From NCBI RefSeq assembly GCF_041714655.1, contig NZ_CP168219.1, forward strand, positions 2,418,001 through 2,482,000: 64,000 nucleotides of DNA, in the 5' to 3' direction. The notes beneath the pieces were generated by a model. It worked only from the letters and a program-made list of their open reading frames with translations. It did not search any database and was not told the origin of the DNA. The translations under genes were made by a program, and so were the position numbers. Numbering within the stretch: position 1 is the first letter of the stretch; every line of letters begins with the position of its first letter. Below, in pieces: positions 55,669 through 64,000 of the stretch. This DNA comes from Pseudoroseicyclus_A sp041714655. GTDB lineage: Bacteria; Pseudomonadota; Alphaproteobacteria; Rhodobacterales; Rhodobacteraceae.

Positions 55669-55703
55669 TACGGGTGCTAAGCCCCGGGGCGGCGGGCGCC
55701 CGG

Positions 55704-56813
55704 TCAGGCGCCCGGCAGAAGCTCCAGCGTCACGGTACGTTCGCGGCTGCCGCGGCTGAGGGTGATCTCGACGCTCTCGCCCACCGCCTTGCGGTCGATG
55801 GCGGCCATTAGATCCTCCAGCCGCTGCACCGGCGTGCCGTCCACTCCGACCACGACGTCGCCCGGCGCGATGCGCCCGTCGCGGCTCATCTGCGCCGGCT
55901 GGATGCCTTCCGCTGCCGCGGCGGAACCCGGCTCCACCGCCAGCACGAGCGCACCGTCGAGCCCCTGCCGGTTGACGGCGGCATTGACGCGGGCGTCGAA
56001 GGTCAGCCCGAGCGAGGGCGGCAGGTAGCGGCCCTCCTCGATGAGCTGCGGCACCACCCTTGCCAGCACATGCGCCGGGATGGCGAGGCCGATGCCGGAG
56101 GACGAGCCCGAGGGCGACAGGATCGCCGTGTTCACCCCGATGAGCTCCCCCCGCATGTCGATCAGCGGCCCGCCGGAATTGCCGGGGTTGATCGCCGCAT
56201 CGGTCTGGATCAGCCCGGTGATGGTCACGCCCGTGCTCTCCGCGAGGTCGCGGTCGAGCGCCGAGACGATGCCGGTGGTCAGCGTCCAGTCGAGCCCGAA
56301 GGGATTGCCGATGGCCAGCACCCCCTGCCCCACCCGCAAATCGGCGCTCTCGCCTATAGGCAGGGGCGCCGGCAGGTCGCCGCCCGCGATCTTGAGGACG
56401 GCGAGGTCATGGCTCGGGTCGCTCCCCACAAGCTCCGCCTCGAAGCTGCGGCCGTCGGCGAGGGTCACCGAAACGGCGCTGGCGCCCGAGATCACATGCG
56501 CGTTGGTCACGACATGCCCCTCGGCATCCCAGATGAAGCCCGAGCCGGAGGCGAGCGGCCGGTCGACGCTGGCGCGGGTGAAGGGGTTCATCCGCCGCTC
56601 GGAGGTGGTGATGGCGACGACGCTGTCGCGCGACGCCTCGAAGAGCGCGATGAGATCGGCCTCTTCGCCCGAGAGCACGATGGGCGCCGGCGGCACCGGC
56701 TCGGGCGCTTGGGCCTGCGCCCAGCCCCAGCCGATGAAAATGCCGAGCCCGCAGGCGAGGAGCATTCCGGGGCCGATCAGCGCCCCGCCCAAGGATCTGT
56801 GACGTCTTGCCAT
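55704..56813 (-). CDS. Membrane-anchored HtrA-type serine protease, single PDZ
   Basis: 369 residues. An N-terminal membrane anchor (9-33) is followed by the trypsin-like domain with triad His106 in TNAHVI, Asp136 in SHDLAV and Ser213 in GNSGGP, then one PDZ domain (about 290-365). One PDZ and an anchor resemble DegS rather than DegP. It is the second HtrA protein of the window. It is divergent from the lytic transglycosylase. A role in envelope stress signalling is possible but unproven; rseA/rpoE genes are absent. Confidence 0.92.
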   Translation of the reverse strand: MARRHRSLGGALIGPGMLLACGLGIFIGWGWAQAQAPEPVPPAPIVLSGEEADLIALFEASRDSVVAITTSERRMNPFTRASVDRPLASGSGFIWDAEGHVVTNAHVISGASAVSVTLADGRSFEAELVGSDPSHDLAVLKIAGGDLPAPLPIGESADLRVGQGVLAIGNPFGLDWTLTTGIVSALDRDLAESTGVTITGLIQTDAAINPGNSGGPLIDMRGELIGVNTAILSPSGSSSGIGLAIPAHVLARVVPQLIEEGRYLPPSLGLTFDARVNAAVNRQGLDGALVLAVEPGSAAAAEGIQPAQMSRDGRIAPGDVVVGVDGTPVQRLEDLMAAIDRKAVGESVEITLSRGSRERTVTLELLPGA

Positions 56814-56896
56814 CTCTGCTCCGTTGGTCGCACCGGCTTGCGCGTGATAGGCTCTCCCTAGTGTTTGACGCTTCTCACCTCAAGGAGACTGCTCCA

Positions 56897-57715
56897 GTGT
56901 TGCCCCGTTCCCTCCGTTCCGCGATCTTCGGCCTCTCGGCCCTGGTCGCCCTGCCCCTCGCAGCCCCGCTCGCCGCCGCGCCCTGCGGCAATGATGCCAG
57001 CGGTTTCGCCGCCTGGAAGGCCGTCTATGCCCAGGAGGCGGCGGCCCAGGGCGTCGGTCAGGCCGGGCTCGCGGCGCTGGCGAATGCCTCCTACGCGCAA
57101 TCGACCATCAATGCCGACCGCAACCAGCGCGGCGTGCGCTACGAGCTCGACGAGTTCATGCGGATCCGCTGGTCGGATGCCTACACACGCCAGGCGCGCG
57201 GCTTTCTGGCGCAGTATCCGGATTTCTGGGCCTCGCTCGAGAGCGCCTATGGCGTGCCGGCCGAGGTGATCCTCGCGATCTGGGGGATGGAGACGGGCTT
57301 CGGCGGCAACACCGGCAATTCCAACGTGCTCAACGCCATCCTGACGCTGGCCTATGATTGCCGGCGGCCGGAGTTCTTCGCCCCCCATGCGCTCGCGGCG
57401 CTGAAACTGGTGGATCGCGGCACGATCTCCGGCGGCTCGATCGGGGCGCTGCATGGCGAGCTCGGCCACACGCAGTTCCTGCCCGGCAGCATTCTGTCCT
57501 TCGGGGTCGACGGAGACGGCAACGGCCGGCTCGACATGACCAACATGACCGACGCGCTCGCCTCGACGGCGAATTACCTCCGCCAGCACGGCTGGCAGCC
57601 GGGGCAGCCCTATCAGGAGGGCACCGCGAACTTCCGCGTGATCGAGGAATGGAACGCCGCGACGGTCTATCAGCGCGCCATCGCGCTCATCGCGAGCCGC
57701 ATCGCGGCCGGCTGA
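56897..57715 (+). CDS. Lytic murein transglycosylase (MltB/SLT_2 family)
   Basis: 272 residues from GTG 56897 (AAGGAG nine bases upstream); no ATG fits. A signal peptide runs to about residue 28 (ALPLAAPLAAAP). The catalytic glutamate is Glu132 in IWGMETGFGG, with GELGHTQFLPGS and NYLRQHGWQPGQPY further on, as in family-3 lytic transglycosylases. It cuts peptidoglycan in the periplasm. There is no lipobox and no C-terminal peptidoglycan-binding domain. Confidence 0.92.
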   Translation: MLPRSLRSAIFGLSALVALPLAAPLAAAPCGNDASGFAAWKAVYAQEAAAQGVGQAGLAALANASYAQSTINADRNQRGVRYELDEFMRIRWSDAYTRQARGFLAQYPDFWASLESAYGVPAEVILAIWGMETGFGGNTGNSNVLNAILTLAYDCRRPEFFAPHALAALKLVDRGTISGGSIGALHGELGHTQFLPGSILSFGVDGDGNGRLDMTNMTDALASTANYLRQHGWQPGQPYQEGTANFRVIEEWNAATVYQRAIALIASRIAAG

Positions 57716-57723
57716 GCCGCGCC

Positions 57724-58326
57724 CTATTCGGCGGCGGCGCGCACATCCTGCGCGGCGCCGTCATAGATCGGCGCCAGTTCGACGATATTGGCGCCGATCA
57801 GCGTGAAGGGCGACGTGCCGCCCACGTCCATCCAGGATTCATAGGCCGAGCGCACGGCCGCCGTGGTGAGCGCCGCCATGAGCGGCGCGCGCTCGCCGCC
57901 GACATTGCCTCCCCGCTGGCGGAACAGCTCGGTCAGCTGCGCCTCGACACTCCTCAGAAAGTCGAAATGCAGCGCCATGAGCCGCGGGTTGCCCTCCGCC
58001 AGGTCGCGAAGGCCGCTCAGCATGTCGCGGTCCTGCGGCATGGCGGAGGCGACGGAATAGAGCAGCGTCAGCAGATCCTCCGCCACCCGCCCCTTGCCCT
58101 TGCAGAACCGAATCCGCGCCTCTTCGGGCAGCTCGACCTGCGGCGGCACAAAGGCCGCCTCCTTGAAGGGGAAGTAGTTGAAGAAGGTCCGCGGCGAGAT
58201 CCCGGCCGCCGTTGCCACCTCTTCGGTCGTGACCTGGGCAATCCCGCGGTCTCTGGCCAAAGAAAGGGCACAGCGCTGGATCGCCTCCATCGTCCGCTGC
58301 CTGTTTCTCTCTCGTAAACTTGACAA
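57724..58326 (-). CDS. TetR-family regulator of the adjacent RND pump
   Basis: 200 residues. The start is TTG 58326 with GGAG five bases before; an ATG at 58290 would remove the first helix (SLRERNRQRT). The HTH is VTTEEVATAAGISPRTFFNY (about 32-51), followed by FPFKEAAF. The ligand-binding C-terminal domain is divergent. It is divergent from an RND efflux pair, with a palindromic operator array between them, so it is almost surely their repressor and probably its own. Confidence 0.92.
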   Translation of the reverse strand: MSSLRERNRQRTMEAIQRCALSLARDRGIAQVTTEEVATAAGISPRTFFNYFPFKEAAFVPPQVELPEEARIRFCKGKGRVAEDLLTLLYSVASAMPQDRDMLSGLRDLAEGNPRLMALHFDFLRSVEAQLTELFRQRGGNVGGERAPLMAALTTAAVRSAYESWMDVGGTSPFTLIGANIVELAPIYDGAAQDVRAAAE

Positions 58327-58356
58327 GGGTACTCCGTGAACCTACCTCGCGCTCGT

Positions 58357-58389
58357 CTGCACTTAGTGCAAATATTGCACCATGTGCAA
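58357..58389. promoter_or_regulatory. Operator array of four alternating half-sites
   Basis: Half-sites TGCAC (58358-58362), GTGCAA (58366-58371), TTGCAC (58375-58380) and GTGCAA (58384-58389) alternate in orientation every 9 bp with three-base spacers. Each neighbouring pair is a perfect palindrome, for example GTGCAAATATTGCAC. They lie between the TetR gene and the RND operon and should bind the TetR protein, perhaps as two cooperating dimers. Confidence 0.82.
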
Positions 58390-58430
58390 ATAACAAGTCG
58401 CCTCGCCGGTTCTCATTTGCGGAAGTCTTT

Positions 58431-59687
58431 ATGCGCGCGCTCAAGTCCTATGGCCTCGCCATTGTCATCACCATCATCCTTGCCCTGTGGCTGTCCACGG
58501 GCGTGTTCGTGGAGGGGGGACAGGGCCCGCATGACAGCGAAATGACCGTGGCCCAGCTCATCGAGGGCGAGGATGGCGGCCCGGTGACAGAGTTCGTCGA
58601 TGCCACGGGCATCGGCCGCGAGGTCGAGCATGGCGAGGGCGAGAACGATCCCACGCTCACCATCGCGGAGCGCAACGAAGAGCGCGACGGCCCGCAGGAC
58701 GACGCCCGCTCCGTCCGCACCCAGCTCTTCATCCTGGAGCAGATGCCCCTTGAGGTGACGCTGCGCGGCACCACCCGGTCGCCGGCGACCCGCGACGCGG
58801 TCGCCCAGATCAGCGATACGGTGGCCGCGATGCACGTCGTCGAGGGCCAGCGCGTCGAAGCGGGCGACCCGATCTGCACGCTCAACACAGGCACCCGCGA
58901 GGCGGCGGTGCTGCAGGCCTCCGCCCAGGTGGCGCAGGCCGAGGCGGCGCTCGAGGCGGCGCAGACCGATTTCGACACGAACACGCGCCTGCGGGAAAGC
59001 GGCATCGCCTCGCCGAACTCGGGCGAGGCCGTCGCCTCGCAGCTCCGCCTCGCCGAGGCCAATCTCGAAAGCGCCCGCATCGGGCTCCGCCAGCGGCAGG
59101 ACGATCTCGCCCATACCGAGCTGACGGCCACCGCCGCCGGCTTCGTGCAGCGGCCGGTCGCCAATGTGGGCGACCTGCTGCCCATCGGCGGCTCCTGCGC
59201 CCAGATCGTGCAGCTCGACCCGATGCGCTTCCAGGGCTCGGTGCCGCAGGCCTATATCGACCTGGCGCGCCGCGGCCTGCCGGCCGAGATCACGACGATC
59301 ACCGGCCAGGAGGCGACGGGCGAGATCACCTATGTGGCCGTCTCCGCAGACCCCGCCACGCGCAGCTTCGAGGTGGAGATCGAGTTCCCCAACCCCGACG
59401 GCGCCATCCGCGACGGCGTCACTGCCGAAGCAGACATCAGTCTCGGCACCGTCCCGGCGCATCTGCTGCCGCAATCCGCCCTGACGCTCGACGAGAACGG
59501 TCGGATGGGCGTACAGCTCGTGGATGAAGACAGCGTGGCGCGCTTCGTCGAGATCGAGGTTCTGAACGATACGACCGAGGGAATCTGGGTTTCCGGCCTG
59601 CCGGCCGAGGCGCAAGTGATCACCATCGGTCAGGAATACGTAACCGATGGTCAGGTGGTGAATGCCACCCTGGTCAGCGAGGAGTAG
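58431..59687 (+). CDS. RND efflux periplasmic adaptor (membrane-fusion protein)
   Basis: 418 residues from ATG 58431 (GGAAG upstream). A membrane anchor (8-28) leads to an unusual acidic stretch of about 60 residues (30-90), then the barrel-sandwich hybrid with VVEGQRVEAGDPICTL, a helical hairpin (QASAQVAQAEAALEAAQTDF) and a beta-barrel. It links the pump at 59695-62910 to an outer-membrane channel, which is not encoded here. The operon is controlled by the divergent TetR protein. Confidence 0.92.
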   Translation: MRALKSYGLAIVITIILALWLSTGVFVEGGQGPHDSEMTVAQLIEGEDGGPVTEFVDATGIGREVEHGEGENDPTLTIAERNEERDGPQDDARSVRTQLFILEQMPLEVTLRGTTRSPATRDAVAQISDTVAAMHVVEGQRVEAGDPICTLNTGTREAAVLQASAQVAQAEAALEAAQTDFDTNTRLRESGIASPNSGEAVASQLRLAEANLESARIGLRQRQDDLAHTELTATAAGFVQRPVANVGDLLPIGGSCAQIVQLDPMRFQGSVPQAYIDLARRGLPAEITTITGQEATGEITYVAVSADPATRSFEVEIEFPNPDGAIRDGVTAEADISLGTVPAHLLPQSALTLDENGRMGVQLVDEDSVARFVEIEVLNDTTEGIWVSGLPAEAQVITIGQEYVTDGQVVNATLVSEE

Positions 59688-59694
59688 ACCCCTC

Positions 59695-62600
59695 ATGGTC
59701 GATTTCATCGAAAAACTGCTGAGGATGCCGCGGGCGGTCCTGACCGTCATGATCCTGCTGATCCTCGGCGGCGCCTCGGCCTATGTCTCGCTGCCGAAAG
59801 AGAGCTTTCCGGCTATCGACGTGCCGTATTTCTACATCTCGGCAAGCCAGACGGGCATCTCGCCCGGCGATGCCGAGCGCCTGATCGCCAAGCCCATCGA
59901 GGACCGCGTGAAGGATCTCGACGGGATCGAGGCGGTCACCTCGACCTCGACCCAGGGCCATGTCTCGGTCTTCCTCGAATTCGACGTGAACACCGACAAG
60001 GACGAGGCCTATTCGGACATCACCGACGCACTCAACGGCATCGCCGCCGACCTGCCGGAGGATGCCAGCGAGCCCGGCGTCTTCGAGATCGCGCTGACGG
60101 ACATCCCCGTCCTCTCCGTGGCGCTCTACGGCGACGTGTCCGAGCGGACGCTCATCAACCGCGCGGAGGAGCTTCAGGAGGTCCTCGAGAATGTCGAGGG
60201 CGTCCGCGAGGCTGAGCTGCGCGGCGTGCGCGACGAGGTGCTGGAAGTCACCGTCGATCAGCTGACGATGGAGGCCTACAACCTCACGGCGCCGATGCTG
60301 CTGAATGCGCTGCGCCAGAACAACACGATGGTGCCAGGCGGCACGCTCGACACCGGCCAGGGCTCGTTCAATGTCGAGATGAACGGCCTCATCACCAGTT
60401 CCGCCGATGTCTTCAACATGCCGGTGAAGACCGTGGACGGCACCGTCGTCACCTTCGGCGACATCGCCACGGTGACGCGGACCTTCCTCGACGCGACCGA
60501 GTATTCCTACGTGAACGGCTCGCCGGCGATCATCATCGAGGTGGGCAAGGAGCTCGGCTCCAACATCATCGAGGTGGCCGAGATGGTGCGGGAGGCCAGC
60601 GACGCCGTCACGGCCGACTGGCCGGACGGGGTGCAGACCTCCTTCCTCCTCGATCAGTCGGTCTCGACCCAGTCGATCTACCTCTCGCTCGAGGCGGCGG
60701 TGATGACGGCCGTCGTGCTCGTGCTCATCATGTGCGTGGCGACGCTGGGCCTCCGGCCCGCGATCCTCATCGGCATGTCGATCCCGCTCAGCTTCATGAT
60801 GGCCTTCCTGGTGCTCCAGATCATGGGCATCACAGTCAACATGATGGTGATGTTCGGGCTGGTCATCGCCGTGGGCGTGCTCGTCGACGACCCGATCGTC
60901 GTCGTCGAATATGCCGAGCGCAAGCTGGCGGAGGGCGTCAGCCGCAAGGAGGCGTTCATCCTCGCCGCCCGCAAGATGTTCATCCCCGTCGTCTCGGCGA
61001 CGGCCACCACGCTCGCCGCCTTCGTGCCGCTCCTCTTCTGGCCCGGCATCATCGGCAAGTTCATGAGCTACCTGCCCATCGTGGTGATCGTCACCATGTG
61101 CGCCTCGCTCGTCTCTGCCCTCCTCTTCATGCCCGTGATCGGCGCCTTCATCGCCAAGCACGAGACCAGCAAGGAAGAGCAGGAGGCCGCCGACGTCGTC
61201 ATGTATCCCGAGAAGTTCCACCCCTCAAAGGTGCGGGGCATGATCGGCGTTTATGTGCGGATGATGAACAAGCTCCTGCACCGGCCGATCATCACGCTAG
61301 CGCTCGGCTTCGCTCTGATCGCCGGGGTCTTCGTGCTCTATGCCAAGAACCCCACGGGCGTTGAGGCCTTCCCCTCGATGGAGCCCGAATACGGCACCGT
61401 CTCGGTCGTCACCCGCGGCAATTACTCGCCGGTCGAGGTGCGCGACATGCTGCTCGAGGTGCAGGACGAGGTGCTGCAGGTCGAGGGCATCCAGGACGTG
61501 ATCCTGGCCTTCGGCGGCGGCGACGGCTCGCCGCCCGACACGATCGGCAACCTGCAGCTGCAGCTCCAGCCCTGGTCGGCCCGCCGCACGGCGGAGGAGA
61601 TCTTCGCCGACATCCGCGAGCGGACGGCCGACATCTCCGGCCTCGAGATCCAGATCTCCGAGCAGGAAAGCGGCCCGCCGGCCGGCAAGGCCATCAACCT
61701 GCGCATCGAGGGCTCGAGCTATGCCGATGTCGAGGCCGCCGTCGCGCGGATGCGCGAGCATCTCGAGAGCATCGAGGGCGCCGTCGACATCGAGGACGGC
61801 CGCCCTGCCCCGGGCATCCAGTGGAGCCTCGATTTCGACCGGGCGGAGGCCTCCAAATACGGGCTCGGCCTGACCGACATCGGCCCCTATATCCAGCTCG
61901 TCACCTCGGGCGTCACCATCGGCTCCTACACGCCGAGCGACGCCACCGACGAGATCGACATCGTCGTGCGCCTGCCCGAGGCCGACCGTACGCTCGACAC
62001 GCTCGACGAGCTGCGCATCGTCACGCCGCAGGGCCTCGTCCCCGTCTCCAACTTCGTGGAGCGCCGGGCGGCGCCGAGCGTCGGCGAGATCACGCGGCGG
62101 AACGGCATCTACTCGATCAACGTCGCCGCGGGCCTCCTGCCCGGCTACGACACCGCCGCCACCGTGGCCGCGGTGCAGGCCTGGGATGCCGAGCAGGAGT
62201 GGCCGGGCGATGTCGACGTCATCTACGGCGGCGCCGAGGAGCAGATGGGGGATGCCAATGCCTTCATCGCGCAGGCCTTCACAGCGGCGATGTTCCTGAT
62301 CTTCTTCGTGCTGCTCCTCGAGTACAACAGCTTCTACCAGGTGTTCGTGACGCTCTCGACGGTGCTCATGTCCATCGCCGGGGTGCTTCTCGGCATGGTG
62401 GTCACCGGCATGAGCTTCTCGGCGATCATGTCGGGCCTCGGCATCGTGGCCCTGACGGGGATCGTGGTGAAGAACGGCATCGTGCTCATCGACACCTACA
62501 ACCACTACCACCGCGACGATAATGTCGACGCCATCACCGCCATGCTCCTGACGGTCGCCCAGCGCATCCGCCCGGTGCTGCTGACCGCGACGGTGACGGC

Positions 62601-62910
62601 GCTCGGCGTCATCCCGATGGCCTTCAACATCGAGTTCGACTTCATCCGCCGCGAGATCCAGCTCGGCGGCCTCGCCGGGCAGTTCTTCGTGCATCTCTCA
62701 GCGGCGCTGGTCTCCGGCCTCTTCATGTCGACGCTGCTGACGCTGATCATGGTGCCGGTCATGATCACCGCGCCGACGGTGATCCGCGGCAAGCTCGCCT
62801 CCGTCTGGAGCCGCATCCGGCGCCGCAAGCCGGAGACCGAGCCTGAGCCGGAGGAGGAGGTGCGCCTGACCCCGGCCCACAAGCCGGCGCCACCGCTCGC
62901 CGCAGAATAA
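59695..62910 (+). CDS. RND-family efflux permease
   Basis: 1071 residues, full length for RND pumps. Two repeats, each with a first helix, a large periplasmic loop and a five-helix group. The proton-relay pair Asp398/Asp399 is seen in GVLVDDPIVVVEY (helix 4). ATG 59695 follows the adaptor stop by 7 nt. The FIEKLLRMPRAVLTVMILL start and PKESFPAIDVPYFYISAS are typical of the 'HAE2-like' acriflavin-resistance group. The exported compound is unknown. A strong terminator follows. Confidence 0.95.
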   Translation: MVDFIEKLLRMPRAVLTVMILLILGGASAYVSLPKESFPAIDVPYFYISASQTGISPGDAERLIAKPIEDRVKDLDGIEAVTSTSTQGHVSVFLEFDVNTDKDEAYSDITDALNGIAADLPEDASEPGVFEIALTDIPVLSVALYGDVSERTLINRAEELQEVLENVEGVREAELRGVRDEVLEVTVDQLTMEAYNLTAPMLLNALRQNNTMVPGGTLDTGQGSFNVEMNGLITSSADVFNMPVKTVDGTVVTFGDIATVTRTFLDATEYSYVNGSPAIIIEVGKELGSNIIEVAEMVREASDAVTADWPDGVQTSFLLDQSVSTQSIYLSLEAAVMTAVVLVLIMCVATLGLRPAILIGMSIPLSFMMAFLVLQIMGITVNMMVMFGLVIAVGVLVDDPIVVVEYAERKLAEGVSRKEAFILAARKMFIPVVSATATTLAAFVPLLFWPGIIGKFMSYLPIVVIVTMCASLVSALLFMPVIGAFIAKHETSKEEQEAADVVMYPEKFHPSKVRGMIGVYVRMMNKLLHRPIITLALGFALIAGVFVLYAKNPTGVEAFPSMEPEYGTVSVVTRGNYSPVEVRDMLLEVQDEVLQVEGIQDVILAFGGGDGSPPDTIGNLQLQLQPWSARRTAEEIFADIRERTADISGLEIQISEQESGPPAGKAINLRIEGSSYADVEAAVARMREHLESIEGAVDIEDGRPAPGIQWSLDFDRAEASKYGLGLTDIGPYIQLVTSGVTIGSYTPSDATDEIDIVVRLPEADRTLDTLDELRIVTPQGLVPVSNFVERRAAPSVGEITRRNGIYSINVAAGLLPGYDTAATVAAVQAWDAEQEWPGDVDVIYGGAEEQMGDANAFIAQAFTAAMFLIFFVLLLEYNSFYQVFVTLSTVLMSIAGVLLGMVVTGMSFSAIMSGLGIVALTGIVVKNGIVLIDTYNHYHRDDNVDAITAMLLTVAQRIRPVLLTATVTALGVIPMAFNIEFDFIRREIQLGGLAGQFFVHLSAALVSGLFMSTLLTLIMVPVMITAPTVIRGKLASVWSRIRRRKPETEPEPEEEVRLTPAHKPAPPLAAE

Positions 62911-62915
62911 CACTC

Positions 62916-62941
62916 AAGGGCGCCCCGTCGGGCGCCCTTTT
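62916..62941. terminator. Bidirectional terminator after the RND operon
   Basis: AAGGGCGCCC, a four-base loop, GGGCGCCC then TTTT. It serves the RND operon and, with its A-run, partly the convergent small gene. Confidence 0.85.
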
Positions 62942-62949
62942 GCTATGCC

Positions 62950-63087
62950 CTAGGGCGCGTCGGCCGGATCGTCGGGATCGGTGAACGAGCGCGTCTGCGC
63001 CTTCTTGGTCGCCCGATAGCCGAGCCAGGCGCCCAGCGAGAACAGCAGGATGAAGGCGACGATGGCGATGAGAATGTAGAGTTTCAC
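62950..63087 (-). CDS. 45-residue single-helix membrane protein
   Basis: GTG 63087 has GGAGGGGG before it. The peptide starts MKLYILIAIVAF, has one membrane helix (3-23) and ends in the basic/acidic tail TRSFTDPDDPADAP. The longer frame upstream is non-conserved. It is probably a genuine small protein, of unknown role, convergent with the RND pump. Confidence 0.65.
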   Translation of the reverse strand: MKLYILIAIVAFILLFSLGAWLGYRATKKAQTRSFTDPDDPADAP

Positions 63088-63187
63088 GTGGCCCCCTCCG
63101 GCGGCAGAGCGCCGCCTTGCCGGAGTTTGTCTCGACTTCCGCCCCAAAAGAAAAGACCCTTGCCGGGTCAGAGAGCCGGAGGCCCCC

Positions 63188-64000
63188 ATGAAGGACGAGA
63201 TTGCCACGCCCTCCCCCCTCGCCGAGCTGCGCGACGCCCTTGCCGGCCCCTTCGCCGAGGCGCGCGCCATGCCGAAGAGCGTCTATACCTCGCCGGAGTT
63301 CCTGGCGCTGGAGCAGGAGCGGCTCTTCGCCCGCGACTGGGTCTCCGCCGGCCGCGCTTCGCGCCTCAAGGTCCCCGGCGACTACCTGACGCTGGAGGTG
63401 GCGGACGAGCCGGTGATCGTGCTGAGGGACAGGGACGGGGCGCTCCGCGCCATGTCCAACGTCTGCCGGCACCGGATGTCGGTGCTGCTGGAGGGCGAGG
63501 GCAACACCCGAACCATCACCTGCCCCTACCACGCCTGGACCTACAATCTCGATGGCACGCTCCGCGGCGCCCCGGGTATGGGGCTGAACGAGGCCTTCTG
63601 CCGCGGCGACATCGCCCTGCCTCAGATCGCCTGCGAGGAGTGGAAGGGCTGGATCATGCTCTGCCTCGACCCCGCGGCGCCGCCGCCCTCCGAACGGCTC
63701 GGCGCCCTCGATGCCCTCATCGGCCACTACCGGATGGAGGATTACGTCGAGCTCTTCCAGGAGCGCTTCCGCTGGGCGACCAACTGGAAGGTGCTCGGCG
63801 AGAACTTCATGGAAAGCTACCACCTTCCCGCCTGCCACGCCGGCACCATCGGCGGCACGGTCAGCCTCGAGGAGATGACCTGCCCGCCGGGCGAGGAGGG
63901 CTTCAACTACCACTGGATCCTCAAGAACGAGAGCGCGAAACTCGCCCTCGCCCATGAGGCGAACACCTGGCTGGAGGGGGAGGACCGCCGCAAGACCTGG
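63188..64000 (+). CDS. Rieske-type aromatic-ring-hydroxylating oxygenase, alpha subunit (partial)
   Basis: The first 271 residues; the gene continues past the window end. GGAGG precedes the ATG. The Rieske centre is Cys93/His95 in CRHRMSVLL and Cys112/His115 in TCPYHAWTYN. The iron site follows in NFMESYHLPACH, with His212 and His217. The group includes aromatic oxygenases, glycine-betaine and choline demethylases; the substrate cannot be told from this part. Confidence 0.92.
   Translation, partial: MKDEIATPSPLAELRDALAGPFAEARAMPKSVYTSPEFLALEQERLFARDWVSAGRASRLKVPGDYLTLEVADEPVIVLRDRDGALRAMSNVCRHRMSVLLEGEGNTRTITCPYHAWTYNLDGTLRGAPGMGLNEAFCRGDIALPQIACEEWKGWIMLCLDPAAPPPSERLGALDALIGHYRMEDYVELFQERFRWATNWKVLGENFMESYHLPACHAGTIGGTVSLEEMTCPPGEEGFNYHWILKNESAKLALAHEANTWLEGEDRRKTW

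Overview
The window is chromosomal DNA of a very GC-rich alphaproteobacterium, most likely of the Rhodobacteraceae/Paracoccaceae (Rhodobacterales) group. The evidence is the set of neighbours typical of that group: hflK-hflC-DUF2065-degP, ftsY-EamA-yciB, xseA next to purD, a SUV3-type helicase followed by S4-fdxA-carD, a SAM-II riboswitch in front of metZ, and GTP cyclohydrolase FolE2. No tRNA, rRNA, phage, integrase, transposase or CRISPR array was seen. Coding density is high, and most long antisense frames are shadows caused by GC content.

Layout. 0.1-7.7 kb: a plus-strand run of P450, amidase and a four-gene polyamine-type ABC transporter (ATPase, two permeases, binding protein) converges on an acetylpolyamine amidohydrolase; together they look like an uptake and amide/polyamine catabolic module. 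7.8-9.7 kb: divergent cobT and cobS (late cobalamin assembly). 9.7-11.5 kb: an adrenodoxin-type ferredoxin with a small secreted beta-propeller-like protein, then a peptidoglycan-binding lipoprotein. 11.5-16 kb: envelope quality control (HtrA protease, DUF2065, HflC, HflK). 16-23.7 kb: glutathione reductase, RpiA, DUF454, a GST, serine dehydratase, a host-attachment-family protein, a DMT exporter overlapping thiamine pyrophosphokinase. 23.9-28.7 kb: a very acidic 832-aa protein with ordered ends, a terminator, then an ABC-F ATPase whose start lies inside a small ORF with a perfect Shine-Dalgarno, and a lipoprotein. 28.8-36.7 kb: moaA and waaA, an M20 amidohydrolase, TrkH, and metZ-folE2 behind a SAM-II riboswitch and terminator. 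37-46.1 kb: an esterase-like protein, yciB, EamA, ftsY, two small envelope proteins, xseA, a PfpI-like protein and purD. 46.1-51.7 kb: a minus-strand run TPR-SUV3 helicase-S4-FdxA-CarD-VOC. 51.7-57.7 kb: SCP2, a lysophospholipase-like hydrolase, oligopeptidase F, a GNAT, a second HtrA protease, a lytic transglycosylase. 57.7-63 kb: a TetR regulator divergent from an RND efflux pair, with a four-half-site operator array between them. The window ends inside a Rieske oxygenase.

The less ordinary content lies between genes and in low-complexity protein segments: three families of dispersed structured intergenic repeats, some with compensatory base changes in their stems; the SAM-II/terminator leader; the operator array; a 33-codon ORF overlapping the ABC-F start; a small AT-richer membrane-peptide gene; and acidic or proline-rich disordered tails on HflC, FtsY, the SUV3 helicase and the 832-aa protein. 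No wholly new multi-gene system is evident. The best leads are the acidic protein/ABC-F locus and the repeat families.
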